From an uncultured Eubacteriales bacterium (GTDB lineage Bacteria; Bacillota; Clostridia; Oscillospirales; CAG-272): a stretch of 39,119 nucleotides of DNA. The notes under the pieces are model-generated. The model was not told where the DNA came from, did no database searches, and saw only the letters and a program-made list of their open reading frames with translations. This document shows positions 32,450 through 39,061 of the stretch, piece after piece. The stretch spans positions 1-39,119 of the forward strand of contig CAKXXW010000015.1 in assembly GCA_934378145.1 (NCBI GenBank). The letters are read 5' to 3'. Numbering within the stretch: position 1 is the stretch's first letter; every line of letters begins with the position of its first letter. Position numbers and translations under genes: made by a program.

Positions 32450-34881
32450 TCTTCGTTTCCTCCGTTATATTTCAGATACAGCATGGTAATATCGTCAAAC
32501 TGCGGGGCGGCTCCGACAAATGCGTCTATGTCGTCCTTAACAGTACGGCAGATCTCTTCTCCCGAGATGCCGTGCAGACTGTTCAGCAGTGCGTTCAGCC
32601 GTTCCTCTCCGTAAAGCCCGTTGTTAGTATCGGTAGCCTCGGTCACGCCGTCGGTGTAAAGATATATCTCGTCGCCGGGGGCAAGGTAAAGCTCGTTTTT
32701 ACGGTATTTTACGCCCTCCATACCCGCGAGGACAAAGCCGGGTCTTGATTTCAGATATTCAAAGGTCCCGTCCGCGTGCCTTACGAGCGGCGGGTTATGA
32801 CCCGCGTTGGCGAATTCGACCTTTCCGGTCCTTATGTCAAGCACCCCCATCCACGCGGTGACGAACATTCCCGCGTCATTCGATTCGCAGAGCTTCGCGT
32901 TCGCCGTCGTGAATACCTCTTCAACAGGGATCCCCGACTCGGCGTAGCCCTTTATTATGGTCTTTGCCGTCATCATGAACATCGCCGCGGGAATACCCTT
33001 GCCCGAGACATCGGCGATGAGGAAGCCGAGCCTGTCTTCGCCGACAAAGTAGAAATCATAGAAATCTCCGCCGACCTCCTTCGCCGTATCCATAGTGGCA
33101 AAAATGTCAAATTCGCCGTGTCCCGGATAAGGCGGGAATACCGAGGGGATCGCCGAATGCTGTATCGACCTTGCAAATTCAAGTTCGCGGTCGATCCTTG
33201 CCGCCTCCTCCGCGATATAGCGCTTGAGGGTCAGCACCGTCGAGTTGATGTCGTCCGACAGCGAGGCAAACTCCTCGTTCGTCCTGACATCCACCACGGT
33301 ATCAAGGTTGCCGCTCGTAATCTTCGCAAGCGACTTGTTTATCTTCGCCATATTGTCTACGACGAGCTTCTTTATGAGGAAATATACGACGATGAAGAGC
33401 ATCCCGAAGACGACGAACTCCATAAACACCGTCACATATACCGCAATATCGCGCGAGAACATAGCCTCCGCCCGTGGGATAGACGCAACGATGTAATAGC
33501 CCTCCGAGACGATGTACGCGCAGATCGAATCCTCGCCGTAGACCGTCGCATCAAAAGGCTTTTCCTCTGGCATTGTGCTACGGTCAATGTAGATGCCCGA
33601 GACATCAAGGTTCTTATTCTCGTTCCCGTGCCTGTCGCTGACTATGTTCCAATCCTCGCCGGCGATTATGATGCTTCCGTTTTCGCCTATATGACGGTTG
33701 CGGGTGGCGCCGATGACGGCATCGTCAATGTCGCGCTGAAACCTCTCGGCATCGTATGCGACCTGCACGAATCCTCCCCTGTCAAGCGCAATTCCGGCGT
33801 ATTTGCGCAGAATGGAGGGGTCAAACGAGGTGGGCTGATAGTTCTGCACATATTCCTTCGTTTTCCCTTCAAGCAGAACAAGAAATTCCGCGGACTGAAG
33901 CCCGCCGCGCATATCGTAATTCAGAAAGTCCTCATGGGTAGATGCCTTGATGATACCGCAATGGTCGATAAGATTTATCTCTGCTACATCGAATTCCTTC
34001 GCAAGCTCCGAAAGCAGCGCCGAATCGGCGTTCTCTTCGGAATTTATACGGAGCGAGATGCTCTCTGCGAGCTTTAACAGATTTTCGTTCGAAACATCAA
34101 GAACATCCTCGCGCACATCTTCAAGGTTGAGTTTAACAAGATCGTGTGCTTCGTTCTCGGCAAGCTCGGTCTGGAGCGCCCAAGTGAAGATAGTGGTCAT
34201 AAGGAAGCCAGCAGTCACGCATATCAGCAGCCAGCGCTGGAATGACTGCGAAATGTTCTTCAGATCGTGGCGCGAGCCTTTTCTTTCCCTGCCCGCAAGA
34301 AGCGAGAGCAGGATGCCGGCAAGCATCACAGCAAGTCCGTTTACGGCGATCATCGGAAGCGAACAGGCGCGTACAAACGAAAAAGCCGTGCGCGCGTCGG
34401 TCATATTCGTGAGGAATATCATAAGCATATGTATGACTTCCGCAATGACGGCGGTCGCAAGGCAGTAATACCATTTCGGCTTCTTGTTGTCAAACATATA
34501 CTTCCGCAGAACGGCTGCAAAAACGCCCGCAAGCACGGTCGATATGCTGCAGGCAAGGCGTGTATATTCTCCGGCGCCCCAAAAAACGGCAAGCCAGCGT
34601 TCAACTCCGCCGATAACTCCCGCGATGATGCCGGCGGGCGCACCGAAGAGAAGCCCCGCACACACCGGCGAAGCATCCCTCGCATTTATTACGGCGCCGT
34701 CGATCTTGATACCGAATTCGGTCCCGATTATCGCAAGCACGCCGAAAAGTACGCCTATTATGATCTGACGGTTGGCGTAGGAGATCTTTTCCGCCGCTTT
34801 CGTGCGTCCGGTAAGGTAGACAAGAGCCGACAGCGCCACCGGAAGAAGCGAAATCAGAAAGAGCAGTAAATAGTCTTTCAT
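32446..34881 (-). CDS. Membrane PP2C (SpoIIE-type) phosphatase with 5TM sensor
   Basis: 811 aa. Residues 1-200 form a LytS-type 5TM receptor region (NARDASPVCAGLLFGAPAGI, GGVERWLAVFWG). A transmembrane helix near 215-237, an extracytoplasmic Cache-like region (about 240-475) and a helix at 480-505 lead to a HAMP linker (505-555). The PP2C domain has GGDFYDF (604-610), DVSGKGIPAAMF (from 624), FANAGHNPP, YTDGVTEA and FDDITML. It should dephosphorylate the STAS protein when a ligand is sensed outside the cell. Encoded between the STAS and ATPase genes, it is the input of the module. Confidence 0.9.
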   Translation of the reverse strand: MKDYLLLFLISLLPVALSALVYLTGRTKAAEKISYANRQIIIGVLFGVLAIIGTEFGIKIDGAVINARDASPVCAGLLFGAPAGIIAGVIGGVERWLAVFWGAGEYTRLACSISTVLAGVFAAVLRKYMFDNKKPKWYYCLATAVIAEVIHMLMIFLTNMTDARTAFSFVRACSLPMIAVNGLAVMLAGILLSLLAGRERKGSRHDLKNISQSFQRWLLICVTAGFLMTTIFTWALQTELAENEAHDLVKLNLEDVREDVLDVSNENLLKLAESISLRINSEENADSALLSELAKEFDVAEINLIDHCGIIKASTHEDFLNYDMRGGLQSAEFLVLLEGKTKEYVQNYQPTSFDPSILRKYAGIALDRGGFVQVAYDAERFQRDIDDAVIGATRNRHIGENGSIIIAGEDWNIVSDRHGNENKNLDVSGIYIDRSTMPEEKPFDATVYGEDSICAYIVSEGYYIVASIPRAEAMFSRDIAVYVTVFMEFVVFGMLFIVVYFLIKKLVVDNMAKINKSLAKITSGNLDTVVDVRTNEEFASLSDDINSTVLTLKRYIAEEAARIDRELEFARSIQHSAIPSVFPPYPGHGEFDIFATMDTAKEVGGDFYDFYFVGEDRLGFLIADVSGKGIPAAMFMMTAKTIIKGYAESGIPVEEVFTTANAKLCESNDAGMFVTAWMGVLDIRTGKVEFANAGHNPPLVRHADGTFEYLKSRPGFVLAGMEGVKYRKNELYLAPGDEIYLYTDGVTEATDTNNGLYGEERLNALLNSLHGISGEEICRTVKDDIDAFVGAAPQFDDITMLYLKYNGGNEE

Positions 34882-34891
34882 AATCTTCCGA

Positions 34892-35188
34892 TCACTCTAT
34901 CGTAAGAATGTCGGCAAAGCCCGTGATCTCAAATACCTCCATGACCTCGTCACTTACACCGATGAGCTTCATGCTACCCTGACGGTTCATGACCTTCTGC
35001 GCCGCGAGAAGGACGCGAAGTCCGGCTGACGATATATACTCCACCTCCGAAAAGTCGAAGACAAGCTCTGTCACGCCCCCGACCGACTGCCGAAGCTCAG
35101 CCTCCAGCCTCGGCGACGAGTTCGTGTCAAGCCGCCCCGATATTGCAAGGGTCAGTTTCTCACCCTCGGAAATTTTGTTGATCGTCAT
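34892..35188 (-). CDS. STAS-domain anti-sigma factor antagonist
   Basis: 98 aa, RsbV/SpoIIAA-like. The switch segment is FDFSEVEYISSAGLRVLLAAQ, with Ser53/Ser54 as the phosphorylation site expected for this family. It is the first gene of the minus-strand cluster, 10 bases before the phosphatase gene, with a GGAGGAATAATT ribosome site and a vegetative-type promoter upstream. Dephosphorylated, it would bind the RsbW-like ATPase and release its target. Confidence 0.9.
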   Translation of the reverse strand: MTINKISEGEKLTLAISGRLDTNSSPRLEAELRQSVGGVTELVFDFSEVEYISSAGLRVLLAAQKVMNRQGSMKLIGVSDEVMEVFEITGFADILTIE

Positions 35189-35243
35189 AATTATTCCTCC
35201 GTTTTACCTGTTTATAACTATTTTTACGCCAATGTATAATTAC

Positions 35244-35272
35244 AGTATATCATAAACCCGAAGTAAAAGCAA
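35244..35272 (-). promoter_or_regulatory. Promoter of the STAS-PP2C-NHLM-Nif11 cluster
   Basis: On the minus strand TTGCTT (35267-35272), 17-base spacer, TATACT (35244-35249), about 55 bases before the STAS start. It is the only clear vegetative promoter I see for the cluster. The gaps at 27025-27116 and 26005-26058 hold no sigma-A-like match. Confidence 0.6.
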
Positions 35273-35318
35273 GAAAATTTTCCAAAAGTCACAAAATTCC
35301 GCCCTTCAATGAAATCAT

Positions 35319-35354
35319 CCCCGCCGCACGGCTCGCGCGAGCCGTGCGGCGGGG
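35319..35354. terminator. Perfect 36-base GC palindrome
   Basis: CCCCGCCGCACGGCTCGC and its exact complement fold with no spare loop bases; ATTTTC follows on the plus side. It most likely terminated the minus-strand surface gene whose last codons remain at 35364-35393, and shields the cluster promoter. Confidence 0.65.
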
Positions 35355-35356
35355 AT

Positions 35357-35386
35357 TTTCAGGTCAGTATTTTTTTCTTACAATGA
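35357..35386 (+). repeat. 30-bp direct repeat, left copy
   Basis: This 30-base stretch (TTTCAGGTCAGTATTTTTTT, then CTTACAATGA) is identical to 37198-37227. On the minus strand both copies encode the terminal IVRKKY-stop or VIVRKKY-stop of a membrane-anchored surface protein. They bracket 1.8 kb of AT-rich DNA. Confidence 0.85.
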
Positions 35387-35447
35387 CTAACCAGATGGAA
35401 CTGATGATAATCTGCGCCAAATGTTGAAATTCCCTATTGCAAAACAC

Positions 35448-35476
35448 TTGATTATATGATATACTGTAAATATAAT
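35448..35476 (+). promoter_or_regulatory. Promoter of the structured leader
   Basis: TTGATT (35448-35453), 17-base spacer, TATAAT (35471-35476). The transcript would begin near 35483 and run into the hairpins described next. Confidence 0.6.
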
Positions 35477-35506
35477 ACGATAGCCGAAAGAAAACGAACA
35501 ACAACC

Positions 35507-35650
35507 CCGCAAACAATATGTAGTCATGCTTATTGTTGCTGAGTTGTTCTCGCATGGAAGCGAGGAGTCAAGGCGAGACTATTTGGCAAAAATCATGAGC
35601 GCATAAAGATAGTGGGGACTGTTGTCTGCCTATCTTTATGCGCTGTTTTT
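35507..35650 (+). promoter_or_regulatory. Structured leader ending in a terminator-like hairpin
   Basis: Three hairpins follow the promoter: GCAAACAAT/ATTGTTGC (35507-35537), CTCGC/GCGAG near 35548-35565, and a perfect 15-base stem AGCGCATAAAGATAG/CTATCTTTATGCGCT (35598-35644) followed by GTTTTTATT. The GGCGAGA downstream of the second hairpin could pair with TCTCGC instead. This is the layout of a transcription attenuator. The effector is unknown. Confidence 0.5.
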
Positions 35651-35683
35651 ATTGAATATCGTTTTTCAAGGAGGGATTGCCTT

Positions 35684-35755
35684 ATGATGATGAGATGCAA
35701 TCAACAGGTTCACCCGTTCACCGACCGCAGATGCCCTCTGCTCTTGCACCTATAA
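35684..35755 (+). CDS. Possible 23-aa leader peptide
   Basis: ATG at 35684 behind AAGGAGG. The peptide starts MMMRCNQQVHPF, ends RRCPLLLHL, and stops at 35755, about 90 bases before the next gene. A well-placed ribosome site with a very short frame behind an attenuator-like hairpin suggests a translated leader. It could also be a chance frame. Confidence 0.4.
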   Translation: MMMRCNQQVHPFTDRRCPLLLHL

Positions 35756-35846
35756 GTTCGCACAGCATATTGCTATATACTTTTGAATATGCGAGTACAG
35801 AAGTGGGATTTATAGTATCAAAAATAATCATAGGAGGGGAAGAAAA

Positions 35847-36239
35847 ATGAAAAGAAATAAGAAAACCGTTCTTGCTACCATAGTATTTGTCGCTGTTTTC
35901 GCAATCGCAGTCGTGATTATTTGTTCTGCGACAGGTGTTTTTGATAAAAACGACCACAATACTTGGTATGAAGAAGCAAGAAACGGTGGCATAAGTGACG
36001 AGATGGCTGAAAAAATCACAGTTGGAATGACTTTTAGCGAGGTAGTGGATATTATCGGGAAGCCACAGCGTGACACGGGGTCGGGAGTATGGATTATGGA
36101 ATGGGACATGAAGTCGGGAAAAGTACTTGCTGTATGTTTCAATCCTGTGACGGATGCCAAAGCCAAAGGGAGTTCAAACGCTGACTACGAAAGATCCGAC
36201 CTGATTTCATATCACATTGAGGTTAAAAACAAGAACTAA
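35847..36239 (+). CDS. Small membrane-anchored protein with BamE/SmpA-like domain
   Basis: 130 aa. A Lys-rich start and one membrane helix (about 8-30, VLATIVFVAVFAIAVVIICS) are followed by an extracellular domain. ITVGMTFSEVVDIIGKPQRDTGSG (about 56-80) matches the BamE/SmpA-like fold, which in Gram-positives occurs in many small envelope proteins of unknown role. AGGAGG precedes the ATG. The gene is more AT-rich than the flanking chromosome and lies inside the direct-repeat-bounded insert. Confidence 0.65.
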   Translation: MKRNKKTVLATIVFVAVFAIAVVIICSATGVFDKNDHNTWYEEARNGGISDEMAEKITVGMTFSEVVDIIGKPQRDTGSGVWIMEWDMKSGKVLAVCFNPVTDAKAKGSSNADYERSDLISYHIEVKNKN

Positions 36240-36320
36240 CGTACCACTCGGAAGCATTTTTGTTTCAACACATCAGGCACATGACATTTTATAATTAATT
36301 CGATAAGGAGGGTAAGATTT

Positions 36321-37085
36321 ATGAAAAAACATACAATTATTTTGATTGCATTGTTGCTTTTGGCGTTATGCGCTTGTAGTTCCAATGATTTACAAGGCAC
36401 AACGAACAACACTGATGAAAGCGATATGGCCGGAAGTAACACAGTTTATCCCCCGGGGAATGATGCAGATTATATCTATCCCTTGCATTATAACTCCGTT
36501 GACGAATTAAAAAATGCCATAAGCAAAGAAAATGTAGATCAATTATATGCAAAATATTCAATATCCGAACTCCCTGCTGAAAAAGCAAATGAACTAAAAG
36601 GAAATGTAAATAAAATACAAACGCAAGGCGTTATTGTTCCTTGCCTAAACGGAAAGGCGGTAGAACTTCGGGACAAAGACGGCTTTCCGAATATTTCACT
36701 ATTTGTTTCTGAAGCATACGGGCTCCCATGGGTGTATTATTACCCCAGCGTATCTACAGGGGAAAATTTCTATATCAAAATAACACAGTTGCCAAACAAT
36801 GTTTTGCACAAGCAGAACATTTTGAATGCTTCAGAGGCAATAAAGGAGCTGTCTCCAAATTCACCTAATGTTGGCAAACTCGGCGAACAGCACAAGGATA
36901 TTTATAATCAAGCCCTGCATCTTCTCGACCGTGAAGTTACAGCATTGATATATGAATATAAAACAGATAATAGAAACAGTATTATATTTACTTACGATGA
37001 GTTACTTATAGAAATCAGATGCGACCCGAAAGTTTGGTCTGACCAATGGTTTTCTGCATTATCATTTGACAGTCTGAAGGAATAA
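36321..37085 (+). CDS. AT-rich hypothetical lipoprotein
   Basis: 254 aa. Lipoprotein signal peptide MKKHTIILIALLLLALCACS with lipidation at the Cys of CACS, then a Thr/Asn-rich linker and a soluble domain of about 200 aa (YNSVDELKNAISKENVDQLY, FPNISLFVSEAYGLPWVYYY). No family is recognised. Codon choice is clearly AT-rich compared with genes before 35 kb. It follows the BamE-like gene by 81 bases and ends in two strong terminators, so the two genes are likely one cargo unit. Confidence 0.7.
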   Translation: MKKHTIILIALLLLALCACSSNDLQGTTNNTDESDMAGSNTVYPPGNDADYIYPLHYNSVDELKNAISKENVDQLYAKYSISELPAEKANELKGNVNKIQTQGVIVPCLNGKAVELRDKDGFPNISLFVSEAYGLPWVYYYPSVSTGENFYIKITQLPNNVLHKQNILNASEAIKELSPNSPNVGKLGEQHKDIYNQALHLLDREVTALIYEYKTDNRNSIIFTYDELLIEIRCDPKVWSDQWFSALSFDSLKE

Positions 37086-37093
37086 AAATTTAT

Positions 37094-37132
37094 GGCACAG
37101 AGGTCCTCGGACCTCTGTGCCGATTCTTTTTT
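37094..37132 (+). terminator. Terminator after the AT-rich lipoprotein
   Basis: GGCACAGAGGTCC/GGACCTCTGTGCC perfect stem with a TC loop, then CGATTCTTTTTT. Confidence 0.85.
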
Positions 37133-37135
37133 ACC

Positions 37136-37174
37136 AAAAGCACCCGAGAGTTGAAAAACTCTCGGGTGCTTTTT
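37136..37174. terminator. Second terminator of the tandem pair
   Basis: AAAAGCACCCGAGAGTT pairs with AACTCTCGGGTGCTTTT around a short GAAA loop. A and T tracts on both sides allow termination in both directions. Confidence 0.85.
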
Positions 37175-37197
37175 GAGGTTGGGCTTTTTTTCAGCCC

Positions 37198-37227
37198 TTT
37201 CAGGTCAGTATTTTTTTCTTACAATGA
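37198..37227 (+). repeat. 30-bp direct repeat, right copy
   Basis: Identical to 35357-35386. Here it forms the genuine 3' end of the truncated surface-protein gene. Confidence 0.85.
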
Positions 37228-37779
37228 TGAAACCGGTGAAGCCTATAATAAGAGCAAGTAAGGCTATGCCCGTAACCGAGCCGCTGCATGAGGTACAGCT
37301 CTCACCTTCTCCGGCGGGATCCGTCGTCGATCCGTCGGGCTTTTCGGTGTCTGTGGGTCCATCCGTATCGGTGGGCCTGTTCGTATCCGTAGGCTTGTCG
37401 GTATCGGTAGGCTTATCCGTATCTGTCGGCTTATCGGTATCGGTCGGTTTTGTGAGCTTGCCGACCGGATTCTGAGCAACGAGAACTTCGCCGCATTCGG
37501 AGCAATGTTTGCCCTCGGTCTTGCCTTCGCTGTCATATGTCGGCTCGACCGCAGGGGCGATCACTTCGGTGTATCCCTTCGCGGCAAGTATCTGCTGACC
37601 GATAATTACCGTGCCGCAGACCGAACAGTGCTTTCCTTCGGTAAGTCCTGTCTCGGTGCAGGTAGGCTCAACAGCGGCGTCAATTACTTTCGTATGACCC
37701 TTTGCTGCAATCTCACGGGTTTCGTATAGATGCCTTTCCGATGCTCCTTTATGAATGCCAACCGTAATCTTCCGTATTT
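37205..37779 (-). pseudogene. C-terminal fragment of a repeat-containing surface protein
   Basis: The minus-strand frame is open from 37779 to the TGA at 37205. It shows two copies of a module of about 40 residues (AAVEPTCTETGLTEGKHCSVCG and APAVEPTYDSEGKTEGKHCSECG), then seven PTDTxx hexapeptides, a CTSCSG stretch, a membrane helix (GIALLALIIGFTGFIIV) and the tail RKKY. This is a typical wall or membrane-anchored Clostridial surface protein end without an LPxTG motif. The N-terminus is missing: upstream of about 37725 the frame runs into TnpV-like DNA and has no signal peptide. Confidence 0.75.
37370..37455. repeat. Tandem 18-base repeats encoding PTDTDK
   Basis: The unit, in plus-strand form GGCTTATCCGTATCTGTC with variants, recurs about six times in the surface-protein fragment. 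Such repeats vary in number by slippage and act as a flexible stalk. Confidence 0.7.
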
Positions 37780-37866
37780 GTCAATGGGGTAGTGCGTTTG
37801 CTCTGGCAAAACGAAGTCGGGGTAGAGCAGACCGTTTTCCTCTTTGTAGGTGATTTCGTATTTCAT
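37684..37866 (-). pseudogene. TnpV-like transposon protein fragment
   Basis: From the ATG at 37866 (GAAAGGATGATAAAT ribosome site) the frame reads MKYEITYKEENGLLYPDF, then LPEQTHYPIDKYGRLRLAFIKEHRKGIYTK, close to the TnpV proteins of Clostridial mobile elements. The similarity ends near 37725, where surface-protein DNA begins. The frame is open upstream to 37956 (with PPEILSIAMNIRKQLERM), which may be the normal flank of the element. Together this marks a junction left by a partly deleted transposon. Confidence 0.6.
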
Positions 37867-37980
37867 ATTTATCATCCTTTCAAGCTGTTTTCTTATATTC
37901 ATTGCAATAGAAAGGATTTCCGGCGGCGCACGCGCATGTTCCATAGACACGCTCATGACAGGTCACCAAGGTAAAAAGAA

Positions 37981-38018
37981 AATCCGAACCCAAAATCCAT
38001 CAGGATTAGGTTCGGATT
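37981..38018 (-). terminator. Terminator of the tRNA-like transcript
   Basis: AATCCGAACC/GGTTCGGATT perfect stem with an 18-base loop; on the minus strand it is followed by TTCTTTTT. It lies directly behind the CCA end of the tRNA-Leu-like sequence. Confidence 0.75.
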
Positions 38019-38027
38019 ATTCTTGTT

Positions 38028-38110
38028 TGGTGCGGGTAAAAGGACTTGAACCTTCACCGAGGAACCCCCACTAGAACCTGATGGTTGCGACACCTCGGTG
38101 ACAAGTCAAC
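38028..38110 (-). pseudogene. Degenerate tRNA-Leu (3' half intact)
   Basis: On the minus strand the sequence from CAGGTTCTAG (anticodon loop region, CAG) through a long class II variable arm, GGTTCAAGTCC (T-loop) and ACCCGCACCA (acceptor and encoded CCA) matches a tRNA-Leu. The 5' half does not form a D-arm or an anticodon stem: GCAACCAT stands where CTAGATT-like bases should be. A possible acceptor partner GTGGGCA exists with one mismatch. It is probably a tRNA gene split by recombination or a decayed copy. Confidence 0.45.
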
Positions 38111-38136
38111 CTGCCCACACGAATTGTTATGCACCC

Positions 38137-38165
38137 AGTATACCATAGAACTAACGAAAATGCAA
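38137..38165 (-). promoter_or_regulatory. Promoter of the tRNA-like transcript
   Basis: On the minus strand TTGCAT (38160-38165), 17-base spacer, TATACT (38137-38142). It is placed correctly to start a short RNA that ends at the terminator at 37981-38018. Confidence 0.65.
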
Positions 38166-38191
38166 CTGCTAAGTCAAAACTCAATGAAATA

Positions 38192-39061
38192 TCACAGAAC
38201 TTTTTCAAGTACTTCTCCGATATCCCCGTCAACGCAAATCGCTCTGTCGGCAATTTCGTCGGGACAGAACACCTCGCCGCGGTTGATACAGGCGTAAGTC
38301 GCACGGGGATTCTTCGCTGTCATCTGCCAGAAGGGATACTTGATGATGACAGGCGTGTTATACCCGACACCGAGTTCGAGAAACAATATCTTTTGTCCCT
38401 CACGGGTGCGCAGGAAGTTTGCATACCGCCCCGCCGCCGCGTGCCAGCCCTCGTCCTCGACAAACCTGTCGTCTGAACGAAGATTCATGGTCAAGGGCTT
38501 TCCGCAGTGCGGGCAGCGCGGGATAAGCGCAGACGGAATTTTCATGTCCTTTTGCTCTGCGACCATTTGCCTGATTATCGCTTCATTGTCCCATGTCTCC
38601 TGACAGCAAGGCTCGCTGCATTGAAACAGCCCATAATCGCCCTGCGTATAAAACAGCCGCTTTTTGCCGAAGCCCGTCCTCTGAAAACAGTGGTCAACAT
38701 TTGTTGTGATGACAAAATAGTCCTTGTCCCTCACAAGACGGAACAGTTCTTCATAGACCGGCTTCGGCGCGTCCGTATAGCGATTGATGAGGATATACCT
38801 GCTCCAATATGCCCAGTGTTCCTCCGGTGTTGCGTACGGATAAAACCCGCCCGAATACATATCGTGAAAGCCGTATTTCGCCTCAAAATCAGCAAAATAT
38901 TGATGAAACCGCTCGCCGTTGTAGGTAAATCCCGCCGAGGTTGAAAGCCCCGCACCCGCGCCGATGACAACCGCGTCGGCTTCGTCAAGTGCGGTTTTCA
39001 GCCTTTGTATCTGCACCGAGCAATCGGGTGTAAATTTCGTAATCCTTGTTCTTCCAAACAT
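38192..39061 (-). CDS. Class M sirtuin (SirTM-like) ADP-ribosyltransferase
   Basis: 289 aa. The Rossmann NAD site is VVIGAGAGLSTSAG, followed by TTNVDHCFQRTGF, YTQGDYGLFQC and a zinc site (CSEPCCQ and CPHCG). In ordinary sirtuins a catalytic His sits where this protein has Gln in YTQGD. That replacement is the mark of class M sirtuins, which transfer ADP-ribose to a lipoylated GcvH-like carrier instead of deacetylating. I take the ATG at 39061, preceded by AAGGTGAT; a GTG at 39016 is an alternative. It overlaps the end of the macrodomain gene by 77 bases, as expected for a linked pair. Confidence 0.82.
   Translation of the reverse strand: MFGRTRITKFTPDCSVQIQRLKTALDEADAVVIGAGAGLSTSAGFTYNGERFHQYFADFEAKYGFHDMYSGGFYPYATPEEHWAYWSRYILINRYTDAPKPVYEELFRLVRDKDYFVITTNVDHCFQRTGFGKKRLFYTQGDYGLFQCSEPCCQETWDNEAIIRQMVAEQKDMKIPSALIPRCPHCGKPLTMNLRSDDRFVEDEGWHAAAGRYANFLRTREGQKILFLELGVGYNTPVIIKYPFWQMTAKNPRATYACINRGEVFCPDEIADRAICVDGDIGEVLEKVL

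Noticed and set aside
32776..34077. 433-codon open frame on the plus strand
   Set aside because: Antisense to the PP2C phosphatase gene, which shows all catalytic motifs. No ribosome site or recognisable domain.
35364..35555. 63-codon minus-strand frame ending in IVRKKY
   Set aside because: Only the last ten or so codons are homologous to the surface-protein tail. The rest is random AT-rich sequence and overlaps the plus-strand promoter and leader.
37370..37455. Tandem short repeats as a possible CRISPR array
   Set aside because: The units are contiguous 18-mers without spacers and translate to PTDTxx hexapeptides in the surface-protein frame.
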